Source of the DNA: SH-MAG3 sp035461245
GTDB lineage: Bacteria > Gemmatimonadota > Gemmatimonadetes > Longimicrobiales > RSA9
Reading direction: 5' to 3'
Assembly: GCA_035461245.1 (NCBI GenBank)
Contig: DATHVP010000105.1
Span: 1 to 18,162 of the forward strand
DNA: 18,162 nt
The position numbers were made by a program, and so were the translations under genes. Numbering within the stretch: the first letter of the stretch is position 1; each line of letters opens with the position of its first letter. Below are positions 6,358 through 13,228 of this stretch, in pieces. The notes under the pieces are model-generated. The model saw only the letters and a list, made by a program, of their open reading frames with translations, searched no databases and had not been told where the DNA came from.

Positions 6358-8556
6358 ATGACGGAACGTACGCGAAAGCGCTTGGGGCGCGGCCGGCAGT
6401 GGCTGGCCGCTCATCCCGGAGTGGTAACGGCCATCGTGGCAGGTGTAGTCGGCGTGGTGGCCCTGATGGCGGGACTGGGTGTTGGCGCGTGGCAGGCGGT
6501 CTGCCGGGACTGCCCGTCCGTGGCACAGATCTACGTCTGGGAACCGAAGCAGAGCACTCGCATCCTGGACCGTGACGGCCAGCTGCTTGCCGAGCTGTTT
6601 GAGGAGCGGCGCACACCCATCGACATCTCGACCCTGCCCCCCCACGTGCCCCAGGCCTTCGTCGCCATCGAGGACAAGCGCTTCTACCAGCATGACGGGC
6701 TGGACTATCGCCGGCTCATCACGGCAAATGTCCGCAACGTCGTCAGCCGCCGCATCACCGGTGGTGGCAGCACCATCACCCAGCAGCTCGCCCGCAACAT
6801 GTTCGAGGAGGGTATTGGCTTCGAGCAGGTTGTCACGCGCAAGCTGAAGGAAGCCCGCGTCGCCAAGCAGATTGAGGACGTCTACAGCAAGGACGAGATC
6901 CTGCAGGCCTATATCAACCAGGTCAACTATGGCCATGGCTGGCGCGGCATCGAGACGGCGTCCCAGAACTATTTCGGCAAGTCGGCCGTGGAGCTGAACC
7001 CCGCGGAAGCCGCCATGCTGGCTGCCGCCGTCAACGCGCCGGGCCGCTTCTCGCCGTTCATCCGCCCGGACGCCACCCTGCAGCGCCGCAACCTGGTGCT
7101 CTCCCTGATGGCGGGCGAAGGCTACATCAGCGAAGGCGATGCGGAGCGATGGAAGCAGGAGCCGCTGCCGGAGTCCAGGCACGGGACCGACATCGGCCAG
7201 ATTGCTCCCTACTTCGTGGAGTGGGTCCGGACGACGCTGGAATCCCGCTATGGCATGGCCCTCTACAGCGCCGGCCTCCGTGTGTACACGTCGCTCGACC
7301 TGGAGATGCAGCGCTTCGCCAACGTCGCCATGGACAGCGGCTGGGCCCGCATCGAGAACACGCCCGGTTACCGGCACGCCACCTACGCCGGCACCATGGC
7401 GGAGGAGAACCGCAGGGAGACGACGGAGTCGCCCTACCTGCAGGGCATGTTTGTCGCCATGGACCCCGCCACCGGCGAGGTCCGGGCACTGGTGGGCGGC
7501 CGTGACTTCAATGACTCGAAGTTCAACAGGGCGACGCAGGCACTGAGGCAGCCCGGCTCCACGTTCAAGCCGTTCGTCTTCTACACGGCCATCCACAGCG
7601 GCATACCGGCATCGCAGATCCTGTACGACGCACCGGTCATGATCGACATGCCGGACGGCAGCGTGTATTCGCCCGGCAACTTTGACCCGAGCTTCCGCGG
7701 GCCGCTGAGCATGCGCGACGCCCTCAAGTTCTCCATCAACACCGTGACGGTCCGCCTGGGTGTGGACGTGGGGCTCGAGACCGTGGCACAGACGGCCCGC
7801 GACTTCGGCCTGCGCACGCCCATCCACCCGTATCCGTCCATGCCCATTGGTGCCGCCGACGTGGTGCCCATGCAGCTTGCGGAAGCGTACACCGTGTTCG
7901 CCAATGCCGGCACCCGCGCCCGCGCCCGACCCATCCTGCGCGTGGAGGATGCCGCCGGTCGTGTCCTCTGGGAACCGGGCGCTGACATCGAGCAGGTGGC
8001 CAACCCCCAGGCTGCCGCCATCACGCGGGACCTGCTGGTAACCGCCCTCAACAACGGCACCGGCGCGCCCGCCCGGTCGCAGGGCGGCCTGCCCTACAGC
8101 GTGCCCGCCGCCGGCAAGACCGGGACAACCAACGATAACACCGACGTCTGGTTCGCCGGCTTTACACCCGACCTGGTCGGCGTCGTCTGGTTCGGATTCG
8201 ACCGGCCCCGGCGCATCATGAACAACGCTACCGGCGGCCGCCTGGCGGCTCCCGTCTGGGGCCAGTTCATGCGCCAGGTCTACGTAGGCGACTCGGCGGA
8301 ACTCCCCGTACCCGAACCCTGGTCCTGGCCGGAGGGCATAGTCGTGCACAATGTCGATGCCGAGACGGGTCGACTGGCCAATGAATGGTGCCCGTCCAAC
8401 GTCGTGCGAGAGTATTTCATGGCGGGCACGGAACCCGCCGAGGCGTGCACGCCCTACCGCGGCGGCCTGTTCGGCGCACCGCTGCGAGGCATGCCCCTGG
8501 ACACGCAGGGCGTCCATCCCGACAGCCTGCGCCTGCGGAGAGATTCCATTCCCTGA
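6358..8556 (+). CDS. mrcA: Bifunctional class A penicillin-binding protein (PBP1A)
   Basis: Polymerises lipid II and cross-links peptide stems on the periplasmic face. In 732 residues: a basic cytoplasmic stub, a membrane anchor at about 22-44, and a GT51 glycosyltransferase with AIEDKRFYQHDG (catalytic E105), GGSTITQQLARNMF at 136-149 and RKLKEARVAKQIE at 161-173. The transpeptidase has STFK at 401-404 (acylated S401), SIN at 459-461 and KTGT at 587-590. All active-site motifs are intact. Two cysteine pairs lie outside the membrane, C49/C52 right after the anchor and C678/C697 in the C-terminal tail, and could form disulfides. The ATG at 6358 has only a distant GAGG. The length and order fit PBP1A rather than PBP1C or MtgA. 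Confidence 0.95.
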   Translation: MTERTRKRLGRGRQWLAAHPGVVTAIVAGVVGVVALMAGLGVGAWQAVCRDCPSVAQIYVWEPKQSTRILDRDGQLLAELFEERRTPIDISTLPPHVPQAFVAIEDKRFYQHDGLDYRRLITANVRNVVSRRITGGGSTITQQLARNMFEEGIGFEQVVTRKLKEARVAKQIEDVYSKDEILQAYINQVNYGHGWRGIETASQNYFGKSAVELNPAEAAMLAAAVNAPGRFSPFIRPDATLQRRNLVLSLMAGEGYISEGDAERWKQEPLPESRHGTDIGQIAPYFVEWVRTTLESRYGMALYSAGLRVYTSLDLEMQRFANVAMDSGWARIENTPGYRHATYAGTMAEENRRETTESPYLQGMFVAMDPATGEVRALVGGRDFNDSKFNRATQALRQPGSTFKPFVFYTAIHSGIPASQILYDAPVMIDMPDGSVYSPGNFDPSFRGPLSMRDALKFSINTVTVRLGVDVGLETVAQTARDFGLRTPIHPYPSMPIGAADVVPMQLAEAYTVFANAGTRARARPILRVEDAAGRVLWEPGADIEQVANPQAAAITRDLLVTALNNGTGAPARSQGGLPYSVPAAGKTGTTNDNTDVWFAGFTPDLVGVVWFGFDRPRRIMNNATGGRLAAPVWGQFMRQVYVGDSAELPVPEPWSWPEGIVVHNVDAETGRLANEWCPSNVVREYFMAGTEPAEACTPYRGGLFGAPLRGMPLDTQGVHPDSLRLRRDSIP

Positions 8557-8570
8557 CGGCCACACCGCCC

Positions 8571-8601
8571 GGCGGCAGCAGGCCTCGACCTGCGCGCCGC
8601 C
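8571..8601. terminator. Hairpin between convergent genes, possible bidirectional terminator
   Basis: Between the PBP stop (8556) and the minus-strand stop at 8629, GGCGGC (8571-8576) pairs with GCCGCC (8596-8601), and inside it GCAGG (8578-8582) pairs with CCTGC (8589-8593) around a six-base loop. The stem is GC-rich and sits where both operons end. It lacks a T-tract on either strand, so an intrinsic terminator is only a suggestion. Confidence 0.35.
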
Positions 8602-8628
8602 GGCACGCCGCCCACCTTGCGCCGATAG

Positions 8629-8844
8629 CTACGGCCCCCGGCGCCAGATCCGGAATGCCACACCAGCCCCTTCCAGCAGCGTAGTGAGGGCCTGCTCCTC
8701 TTCCGCCAGGTACTCCAGGGCGATGTCGCATTGCGCGCCCGCTTCCGGAGGTGCCGGTGTCGGCTCTGCAGCTAGCGCGTTCTCATGGGCAAGCTGTTCC
8801 GCCCACAGCGCATGATGGGTCGTGTCGAACGTCAGGAGTGGCAC
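8629..8844 (-). CDS. DUF3343-like small protein (putative Se/S-carrier-like)
   Basis: A 71-residue protein that starts with GTG five bases after the phosphorylase stop. The sequence LLTFDTTHHALWAEQLAHE, then a Pro-rich turn, a single Cys (C39) and LLEGAGVAFRIW follows the DUF3343 pattern: a beta strand, a T-H-x-A-L-x-A-E helix, a P-x-P turn, a conserved Cys, and a short final helix and strand. In typical members the Cys is followed by Gly; here it is CD. The family is annotated as putative Se/S carrier-like without firm biochemistry. Its place as last gene of the nucleoside/trehalose operon gives no obvious substrate. The assignment rests on pattern memory and should be read as probable. Confidence 0.6.
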   Translation of the reverse strand: MPLLTFDTTHHALWAEQLAHENALAAEPTPAPPEAGAQCDIALEYLAEEEQALTTLLEGAGVAFRIWRRGP

Positions 8845-8849
8845 GCCAG

Positions 8850-10160
8850 CTATCCGGTGACCCGTTCCAGCACCAGCGGCAGGGGCAGCGCCTCCGCCGC
8901 TTCGCCGATGACGATGGCAGACGCCAGGCGCGATGCGGCCGTCGCCGCCGCCTCGACGCTGCCTGCGTAGACGGTGGCCAGCGGCTCACCACGAGCCACC
9001 ACCGCACCCGGCTTCACCGTTACATGAAAGCCCACGGCCGGGTCGATGGCTGCACCCAGCGTCGCCCGGCCGGCCCCCAGGGACACGGCCGCCTCGCCGA
9101 TGGCCCGCACATCCATCCTCGTGACCGTTCCGTCCATCGCCGCCTCAACGACATGACGGACAGGCGCCTGCGGCAGGATCGCCGGATCCTCGAGCACGGC
9201 GTCGTTCCCACCCTGCGCACGGATCACCGCCCCCATCTTAGCCATGGCCCGGCCGTCGTCGAGGGCTGTGGCAGCGGCCACGCGCGCGGCGTCGACATCT
9301 GCGGCGGCGCCTCCCAGCACCAGCATCTCCGCGGCCTGCTCCAGGACGAGGTCCCGCAGGTCCGCGGGGCCTTCGCCCCTCAGCGTCAGGACGCATTCCT
9401 CGACCTCCAGGGCGTTGCCAATGGCGAAGCCGAGGGGTCGGTCCATGGCAGTCAGCAGCGCCACCACGTGGCAGCCGCGGGCGCTGCCGATGGATATCAT
9501 GGTCCGGGCAAGCTCGCGGGCGGCCGCGTGGTCGGGGATGAACGCACCGGCGCCGACCTTCACGTCCAGCAGCAGCGCACCAACGCCTTCCGCCAGCTTC
9601 TTGCTCATGATGCTGGCGGCGATGAGGGGCACCGACTCGACGGTCGCCGTGACATCCCGTAGCGCGTACAGGCGGCGGTCGAGAGGTGCGATCTCGTCAG
9701 TCTGGCCGATGAGCGCGCAGCCGATATGCTCGACCTGCGCCGCGAACTCGCCCAGTGACAGATCCGTCCGGAACCCCGGAATCGTCTCCAGCTTGTCGAG
9801 GGTACCGCCGGTATGGCCCAGCCCCCGTCCGGACATCATGGGCACAGGTACCCCCAGCGACGCTACCAGGGGCGCGAGAACGATGGAGACCTTATCGCCC
9901 ACGCCACCGGTAGAATGCTTGTCCACCTTGACGCCGGGTACGTGCGTCAGGTCGGCCACCGCACCGGAGGCGATCATGACCTCGACCAGTGCATCCAGTT
10001 CGGTGCGGTCCAGCCCCCTGAAACAGACCGCCATGAGGAACGCCGACATCTGGTATTCCTCTACGGACCCCGCTGCGTAACCCTCGAACAGGGAACGGAT
10101 CTCAGTTGGCGGGAGCGTCTCGCCGTCCCGCTTCCGCCGTATGATCTGAGCGGCTGTCAC
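8850..10160 (-). CDS. pdp: Pyrimidine-nucleoside / thymidine phosphorylase
   Basis: Phosphorolysis of thymidine, deoxyuridine or uridine to base plus (deoxy)ribose-1-phosphate in pyrimidine salvage. The 436 residues show the family layout: an N-terminal alpha domain (MTAAQIIRRKRDGETLPPTEI), phosphate site KHSTGG at 81-86, the family signature SGRGLGHTGGTLDKLE at 110-125, and active-site residues H82, R168, S183 and K187 at the spacing seen in E. coli thymidine phosphorylase. A C-terminal PYNP domain starts near 345. Thymidine-specific DeoA and broad Pdp cannot be cleanly separated by eye; Pdp is the broader call. The start is GTG and overlaps the GT20 stop as GTGA. Confidence 0.94.
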   Translation of the reverse strand: MTAAQIIRRKRDGETLPPTEIRSLFEGYAAGSVEEYQMSAFLMAVCFRGLDRTELDALVEVMIASGAVADLTHVPGVKVDKHSTGGVGDKVSIVLAPLVASLGVPVPMMSGRGLGHTGGTLDKLETIPGFRTDLSLGEFAAQVEHIGCALIGQTDEIAPLDRRLYALRDVTATVESVPLIAASIMSKKLAEGVGALLLDVKVGAGAFIPDHAAARELARTMISIGSARGCHVVALLTAMDRPLGFAIGNALEVEECVLTLRGEGPADLRDLVLEQAAEMLVLGGAAADVDAARVAAATALDDGRAMAKMGAVIRAQGGNDAVLEDPAILPQAPVRHVVEAAMDGTVTRMDVRAIGEAAVSLGAGRATLGAAIDPAVGFHVTVKPGAVVARGEPLATVYAGSVEAAATAASRLASAIVIGEAAEALPLPLVLERVTG

Positions 10161-11713
10161 CGCGAGCGGCTCCAGTGGTCAGCCGCCGACAGCGGAGCTG
10201 CCTCGCCCCGCGATACCGCACTCCACACCCGGAAAATTTCCGCCATCCAGTCGTAGATGCTTCGCAGAGACAGCGTCAGGCGGTCCATGCGATCCCGCCG
10301 CTCCTCCGCCGACATGAGGAGCACTGTACGCAACGCCTCCGCTGTGGCCTCCGGATCGAACGGGTTGACTTCATATGCGCCATCCAGCTCCTCCGCGGCG
10401 CCGGCGAACTTGGACAGGACCAGCACACCCGGCCGGTCCACCTGGCACGCGACGTATTCCTTGGCCACCAGGTTCATTCCATCCTGCAGCGAGTTCACGA
10501 AGCAGAGGTCCGCCGCGCGGTAGTAAACGGCCAGCCGTTCCCAGGGAAGTGATTCCTTCAACAGATGGACCGGCTGCCAGGAGTCCGTGCCATATCGGTC
10601 GTTCAGGCGCCAGGCCTGTCGCTCCAGTTTTTCATTCAGCCAGTCGTACGCGTCTATGCCCGTCCGGCTGGGAGTCGCGATCTGGACGTACGTGAATCGC
10701 TCCCGGAACTCGGGATGGCGCTCAAAGAACATGTCGAGCGCGGTGAGCTTCTCCTCGAGGCCTTTGGAATAATCGATGCGATCTACACCGATTCCCAGGA
10801 CGCCGCCATCCGCCACATACCGCTGCCGGAGGCGTGCCTCCCGCTCCGCCGCACCGGGTCGTGCCGCCGCACCGCGCATGGCGTCAATGTCGATGGAGAT
10901 AGGGAACGCGCGCACGTAGCACCTGTGGCCGTCCAGTTCCGCCAGTCGGTTCTCCCAGTCTACCCGGACACCGGGCACCAGGGACTCTGCGCAGCGAAGG
11001 AAGTTGTCGCAGAACAGCGGCAGGTGGAATCCCATGACATCGTTTGCCAGCAACCCGCGCAGCAACTCCTCACCCTGGCTCGCCACACGAAAGATCTCAA
11101 GTGGGGGGAAGGGGATGTGCCAGAAATGCGCGAGCGTCAGGTCCGGCCGGCGCTGTCGGACCCAGCCCGGGGCCAGCGCGAGGTGGTAATCCTGGAACCA
11201 GACCGCAGCGCTGTCGTCTCGACCCTCCACGGCCTTCAGCACCGCCTCACCGAAGCGGGCGTTCACCGTAGTATACCGGTCCCAGTACTTCCCGCGCGCC
11301 CGGGTTAGCGCCGGTCGCAGATGGCACAGGGGCCACAGGAACTGGTTGGAGTAACCGTAATAGTACTGGTGCACGTCCTGCTGGCTCAGCCAGAGGCGGT
11401 GCAGGGTGTACGCGGGGTCCTCCGGCGGGACACGGACGCGGTCGAACTCGTCCACGGCGTCCCTGTCCCGGTCGCCGCTGCCCCATGCGACCCATGTACC
11501 ACCCACAGCCTGCATGAGGGGATCGAGGGCGGCCACGAGACCGCCTGCCGGCCGCCGCACCACAAGGTCTTCGCCCTGCTCGTCCCAGACGTGTTCGTAC
11601 GGCTCGCGGTTGCTGGCAACGACGAAGCGGCGGCGCGGGAACGCGTCGCGGAATACCGGGCCCAGCCCGGCGGCGTCCAGCGTGCGGGCTGCCCCGGGGT
11701 CTTTGGCAGGCAC
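10157..11713 (-). CDS. otsA: GT20 glycosyltransferase, probable alpha,alpha-trehalose-6-phosphate synthase
   Basis: Transfers glucose from a nucleotide sugar to glucose-6-phosphate, giving trehalose-6-phosphate. In 518 residues: N-terminal SNREP at 34-38, glycine loop PAGGL at 55-59, acceptor-side WFQDYHL at 172-178, HFWHIPFPP at 197-204, donor-site VDRIDYSKG at 310-318 (R312, K317), DGMNLVAKEY at 411-420 (D411, E419) and VLSKFAGAAEEL at 432-443. These are the conserved OtsA catalytic residues. No OtsB phosphatase domain is fused and none is in the window. Glucosylglycerol-phosphate synthase is a related alternative. The GTG start lies one base after the YtxH-gene stop; the 3' end overlaps the phosphorylase start. 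Confidence 0.87.
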   Translation of the reverse strand: MPAKDPGAARTLDAAGLGPVFRDAFPRRRFVVASNREPYEHVWDEQGEDLVVRRPAGGLVAALDPLMQAVGGTWVAWGSGDRDRDAVDEFDRVRVPPEDPAYTLHRLWLSQQDVHQYYYGYSNQFLWPLCHLRPALTRARGKYWDRYTTVNARFGEAVLKAVEGRDDSAAVWFQDYHLALAPGWVRQRRPDLTLAHFWHIPFPPLEIFRVASQGEELLRGLLANDVMGFHLPLFCDNFLRCAESLVPGVRVDWENRLAELDGHRCYVRAFPISIDIDAMRGAAARPGAAEREARLRQRYVADGGVLGIGVDRIDYSKGLEEKLTALDMFFERHPEFRERFTYVQIATPSRTGIDAYDWLNEKLERQAWRLNDRYGTDSWQPVHLLKESLPWERLAVYYRAADLCFVNSLQDGMNLVAKEYVACQVDRPGVLVLSKFAGAAEELDGAYEVNPFDPEATAEALRTVLLMSAEERRDRMDRLTLSLRSIYDWMAEIFRVWSAVSRGEAAPLSAADHWSRSR

Positions 11714-11714
11714 C

Positions 11715-11951
11715 TTAAAGTCGGATCCGCTTCCTGCCGGCTCGCACGGCGTCCTGCACCTCGTCGGTCAGGTCGTCCCAGTGGTCGACTGCGTTCTCGC
11801 GGGCGGACGAGACGGCGCGGACCAGACGCTTGCGGGTCTTGCGGCCGCTCTGGGGCGCCGTCAGCAGGGCGAGGCTGGCGCCGAGGATGGCGCCGAACAT
11901 CAGTCCGGCGACGAAATTGAGTGCTGCGCCGGAGTCATCGTCGTAGTACAT
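11715..11951 (-). CDS. YtxH-like small membrane protein
   Basis: A 78-residue protein with a short acidic N-terminus (MYYDDDSG), one Gly/Ala-rich transmembrane segment at about 10-32 (FVAGLMFGAILGASLALLTAP), the PQSGRKTRKRL basic stretch typical of the YtxH domain, and an amphipathic charged helix to the end. The YtxH domain occurs in general-stress and cell-envelope-associated small proteins; a defined activity is not known. The ATG is preceded by AGGAG at a 5-6 base distance. It is the first gene after a strong promoter, just ahead of the trehalose-phosphate synthase gene, which fits a stress-related unit (inference). Confidence 0.8.
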   Translation of the reverse strand: MYYDDDSGAALNFVAGLMFGAILGASLALLTAPQSGRKTRKRLVRAVSSARENAVDHWDDLTDEVQDAVRAGRKRIRL

Positions 11952-11973
11952 GGCTGCTCCTGAGTGACAGGTA

Positions 11974-11991
11974 CTGAAGCGGCGGCTTCAG
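11974..11991 (-). repeat. Perfect 7-bp hairpin in the 5' leader of the ytxH-otsA operon
   Basis: CTGAAGC (11974-11980), a four-base spacer and GCTTCAG (11985-11991) form a perfect stem. It lies between the promoter and the ytxH start, 23 bases ahead of the ATG and just upstream of the AGGAG ribosome site, so it could influence translation or bind a dimeric regulator. Confidence 0.55.
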
Positions 11992-11993
11992 AC

Positions 11994-12025
11994 GCAACGC
12001 GTGTGCCGGGCCCGGCCCGGGTTGC
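11994..12025 (-). repeat. GC-rich imperfect inverted repeat in the same leader
   Basis: GCAAC (11994-11998) and GTTGC (12021-12025) enclose alternating runs of CCGGG and CCCGG that can pair with each other. On the transcript this would give a long GC-rich hairpin upstream of the smaller one at 11974-11991. The arrangement could be an attenuator-like leader or simple structured DNA; no T-run follows. Confidence 0.4.
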
Positions 12026-12041
12026 GGGGGCCGTCCCGGCC

Positions 12042-12071
12042 AGAATACATTTTTTTCGATCCCGGCGTCAA
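12042..12071 (-). promoter_or_regulatory. Sigma70-type promoter of the ytxH-otsA-pdp-DUF3343 operon
   Basis: The minus strand reads TTGACG (-35, 12066-12071), an 18-base spacer containing seven A residues in a row, then TATTCT (-10, 12042-12047). Five of six -35 bases and at least four of six -10 bases match consensus, in otherwise GC-rich sequence. The predicted start point is near 12035, giving an ~85-base leader to the ATG at 11951. This is the clearest promoter in the window. Confidence 0.7.
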
Positions 12072-12228
12072 CAGGATGGGCCGCGTTGCAGTCCTCCGCC
12101 CCCCCGTTTCCGGTGGGCGCCACCGGCTTCGAGGGTGCCCGCCGGACACTGGCATTGCTCATGCAGATCGGCATTCCGACGGCGCCACGGACGTGACGCA
12201 TCTGAATCATCGTCTGCCCGAGTAACGG
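12072..12228 (+). other. Remainder of divergent intergenic region upstream of the cyclase gene
   Basis: This stretch should carry the promoter of the plus-strand block, but no convincing -35/-10 pair was found. Only a weak AACGG precedes the ATG at 12229. Short open frames across it have no recognisable protein features. Confidence 0.3.
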
Positions 12229-13209
12229 ATGAGCGAACTTAAGCCGGTCCTGGCCACGGAGCCGGGGCGTATCCTGGTGGTTGATGACAACCAGGACAAC
12301 ATCGAGATCATTGCCACGCGCCTCCGTTTCCGCGGTTATGAGATCCTGGAGGCGAGCGACGGCTCACAGGCGCTGGCGCTGGTCGAGGAACAGGCACCTG
12401 ACCTGATCCTCCTCGACGTCATGCTGCCCGACATCGATGGCTACGAGATCTCACGGCGCATCAAGGGTTCCGCCGACCTGCCGTTCATCCCCATCATCCT
12501 GGTCACTGCCCGGGACTCAACGCAGGACAAGGTGGCAGGACTCGATGCGGGCGCTGACGACTATCTCACGAAACCCATCAATTTCCCGGAGCTCGAAGCA
12601 CGGGTCCGTTCGATGCTCCGCATCAAGCGCTTGCAGGATGAGCTGGAGGAGAAGAACCGGGAACTGGAGCGGCTCAGCATCAGCGATGGCCTTACGGGCC
12701 TGTACAACCATCGCCATATTCACGGCCTGCTCGCAGAGGAATTCGAGCGGGTCTCCCGGACCAACGACTGCATGTCGGTGGCCATGTTCGATCTGGATCA
12801 CTTCAAGGCAGTGAACGACACGTACGGCCACCAGTCCGGCGATCGTGTACTGGTGGAAATGGCGGAGATTCTACGCGAGTCAGCGCGTGACATCGACCGC
12901 CTGGGCCGGTATGGCGGCGAGGAATTCATTGCCCTGCTGCCGGAGACGTGCATCGATGACGCCATGGTATTCGTTGAGCGCGTGCGCCGGGAGGTGGCAC
13001 GTCGTCCGTTCGACATCGGGACGGGTGAACCCCTGCGCATGACCCTGTCTGCGGGGGTGGCAACGTACCCGCACGACCTCATTGACAGCGTCGAGGCTCT
13101 CGTTCGCCTGGCCGACCAGGCGCTGTACAGTGCCAAGGGCAGCGGCCGCAACCGGGTCGTACGTTTCGATGAGGCCGGGCTTCTGGAGGAAGCCCCGACC
13201 AGGACCTGA
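12229..13209 (+). CDS. Response regulator with GGDEF domain (PleD-like diguanylate cyclase)
   Basis: Receiver-controlled synthesis of cyclic di-GMP from two GTP. In 326 residues: a REC domain at about 13-132 with acidic pocket D19/D20, phosphoacceptor D63 (LLDVMLPDIDG), T93 and K115 (YLTKPI). A short coiled-coil linker runs from about 132 to 152 (RLQDELEEKNRELERL), followed by a GGDEF domain opening with SDGLTGLYNHRH and FDLDHFKAVNDTYGH, with active-site GGEEF at 229-233. R220-x-x-D223, five residues before GGEEF, is an intact inhibitory I-site, so product feedback is expected. One REC domain only, unlike the two in Caulobacter PleD. No partner histidine kinase is in the window. It precedes ligA by 19 bases. 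Confidence 0.93.
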   Translation: MSELKPVLATEPGRILVVDDNQDNIEIIATRLRFRGYEILEASDGSQALALVEEQAPDLILLDVMLPDIDGYEISRRIKGSADLPFIPIILVTARDSTQDKVAGLDAGADDYLTKPINFPELEARVRSMLRIKRLQDELEEKNRELERLSISDGLTGLYNHRHIHGLLAEEFERVSRTNDCMSVAMFDLDHFKAVNDTYGHQSGDRVLVEMAEILRESARDIDRLGRYGGEEFIALLPETCIDDAMVFVERVRREVARRPFDIGTGEPLRMTLSAGVATYPHDLIDSVEALVRLADQALYSAKGSGRNRVVRFDEAGLLEEAPTRT

Positions 13210-13228
13210 CGCTGAACAGCAGACTACA

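Noticed and set aside
5938..8565. 875-codon open frame on the minus strand opposite the class A PBP gene
   Set aside because: It mirrors the PBP reading frame in GC-rich DNA, has no recognisable domains and a His/Gly/Arg/Asp-biased composition, and the plus-strand gene has every catalytic motif.
12001..12225. Small open frames in the intergenic region between ytxH and the cyclase gene
   Set aside because: The region holds the minus-strand promoter and leader; the frames have no ribosome site or conserved protein features.
13082..13228. N-terminal extension of LigA into the cyclase gene
   Set aside because: It would overlap the cyclase coding region by 128 bases with a non-conserved sequence; the GTG at 13229 gives the usual length.
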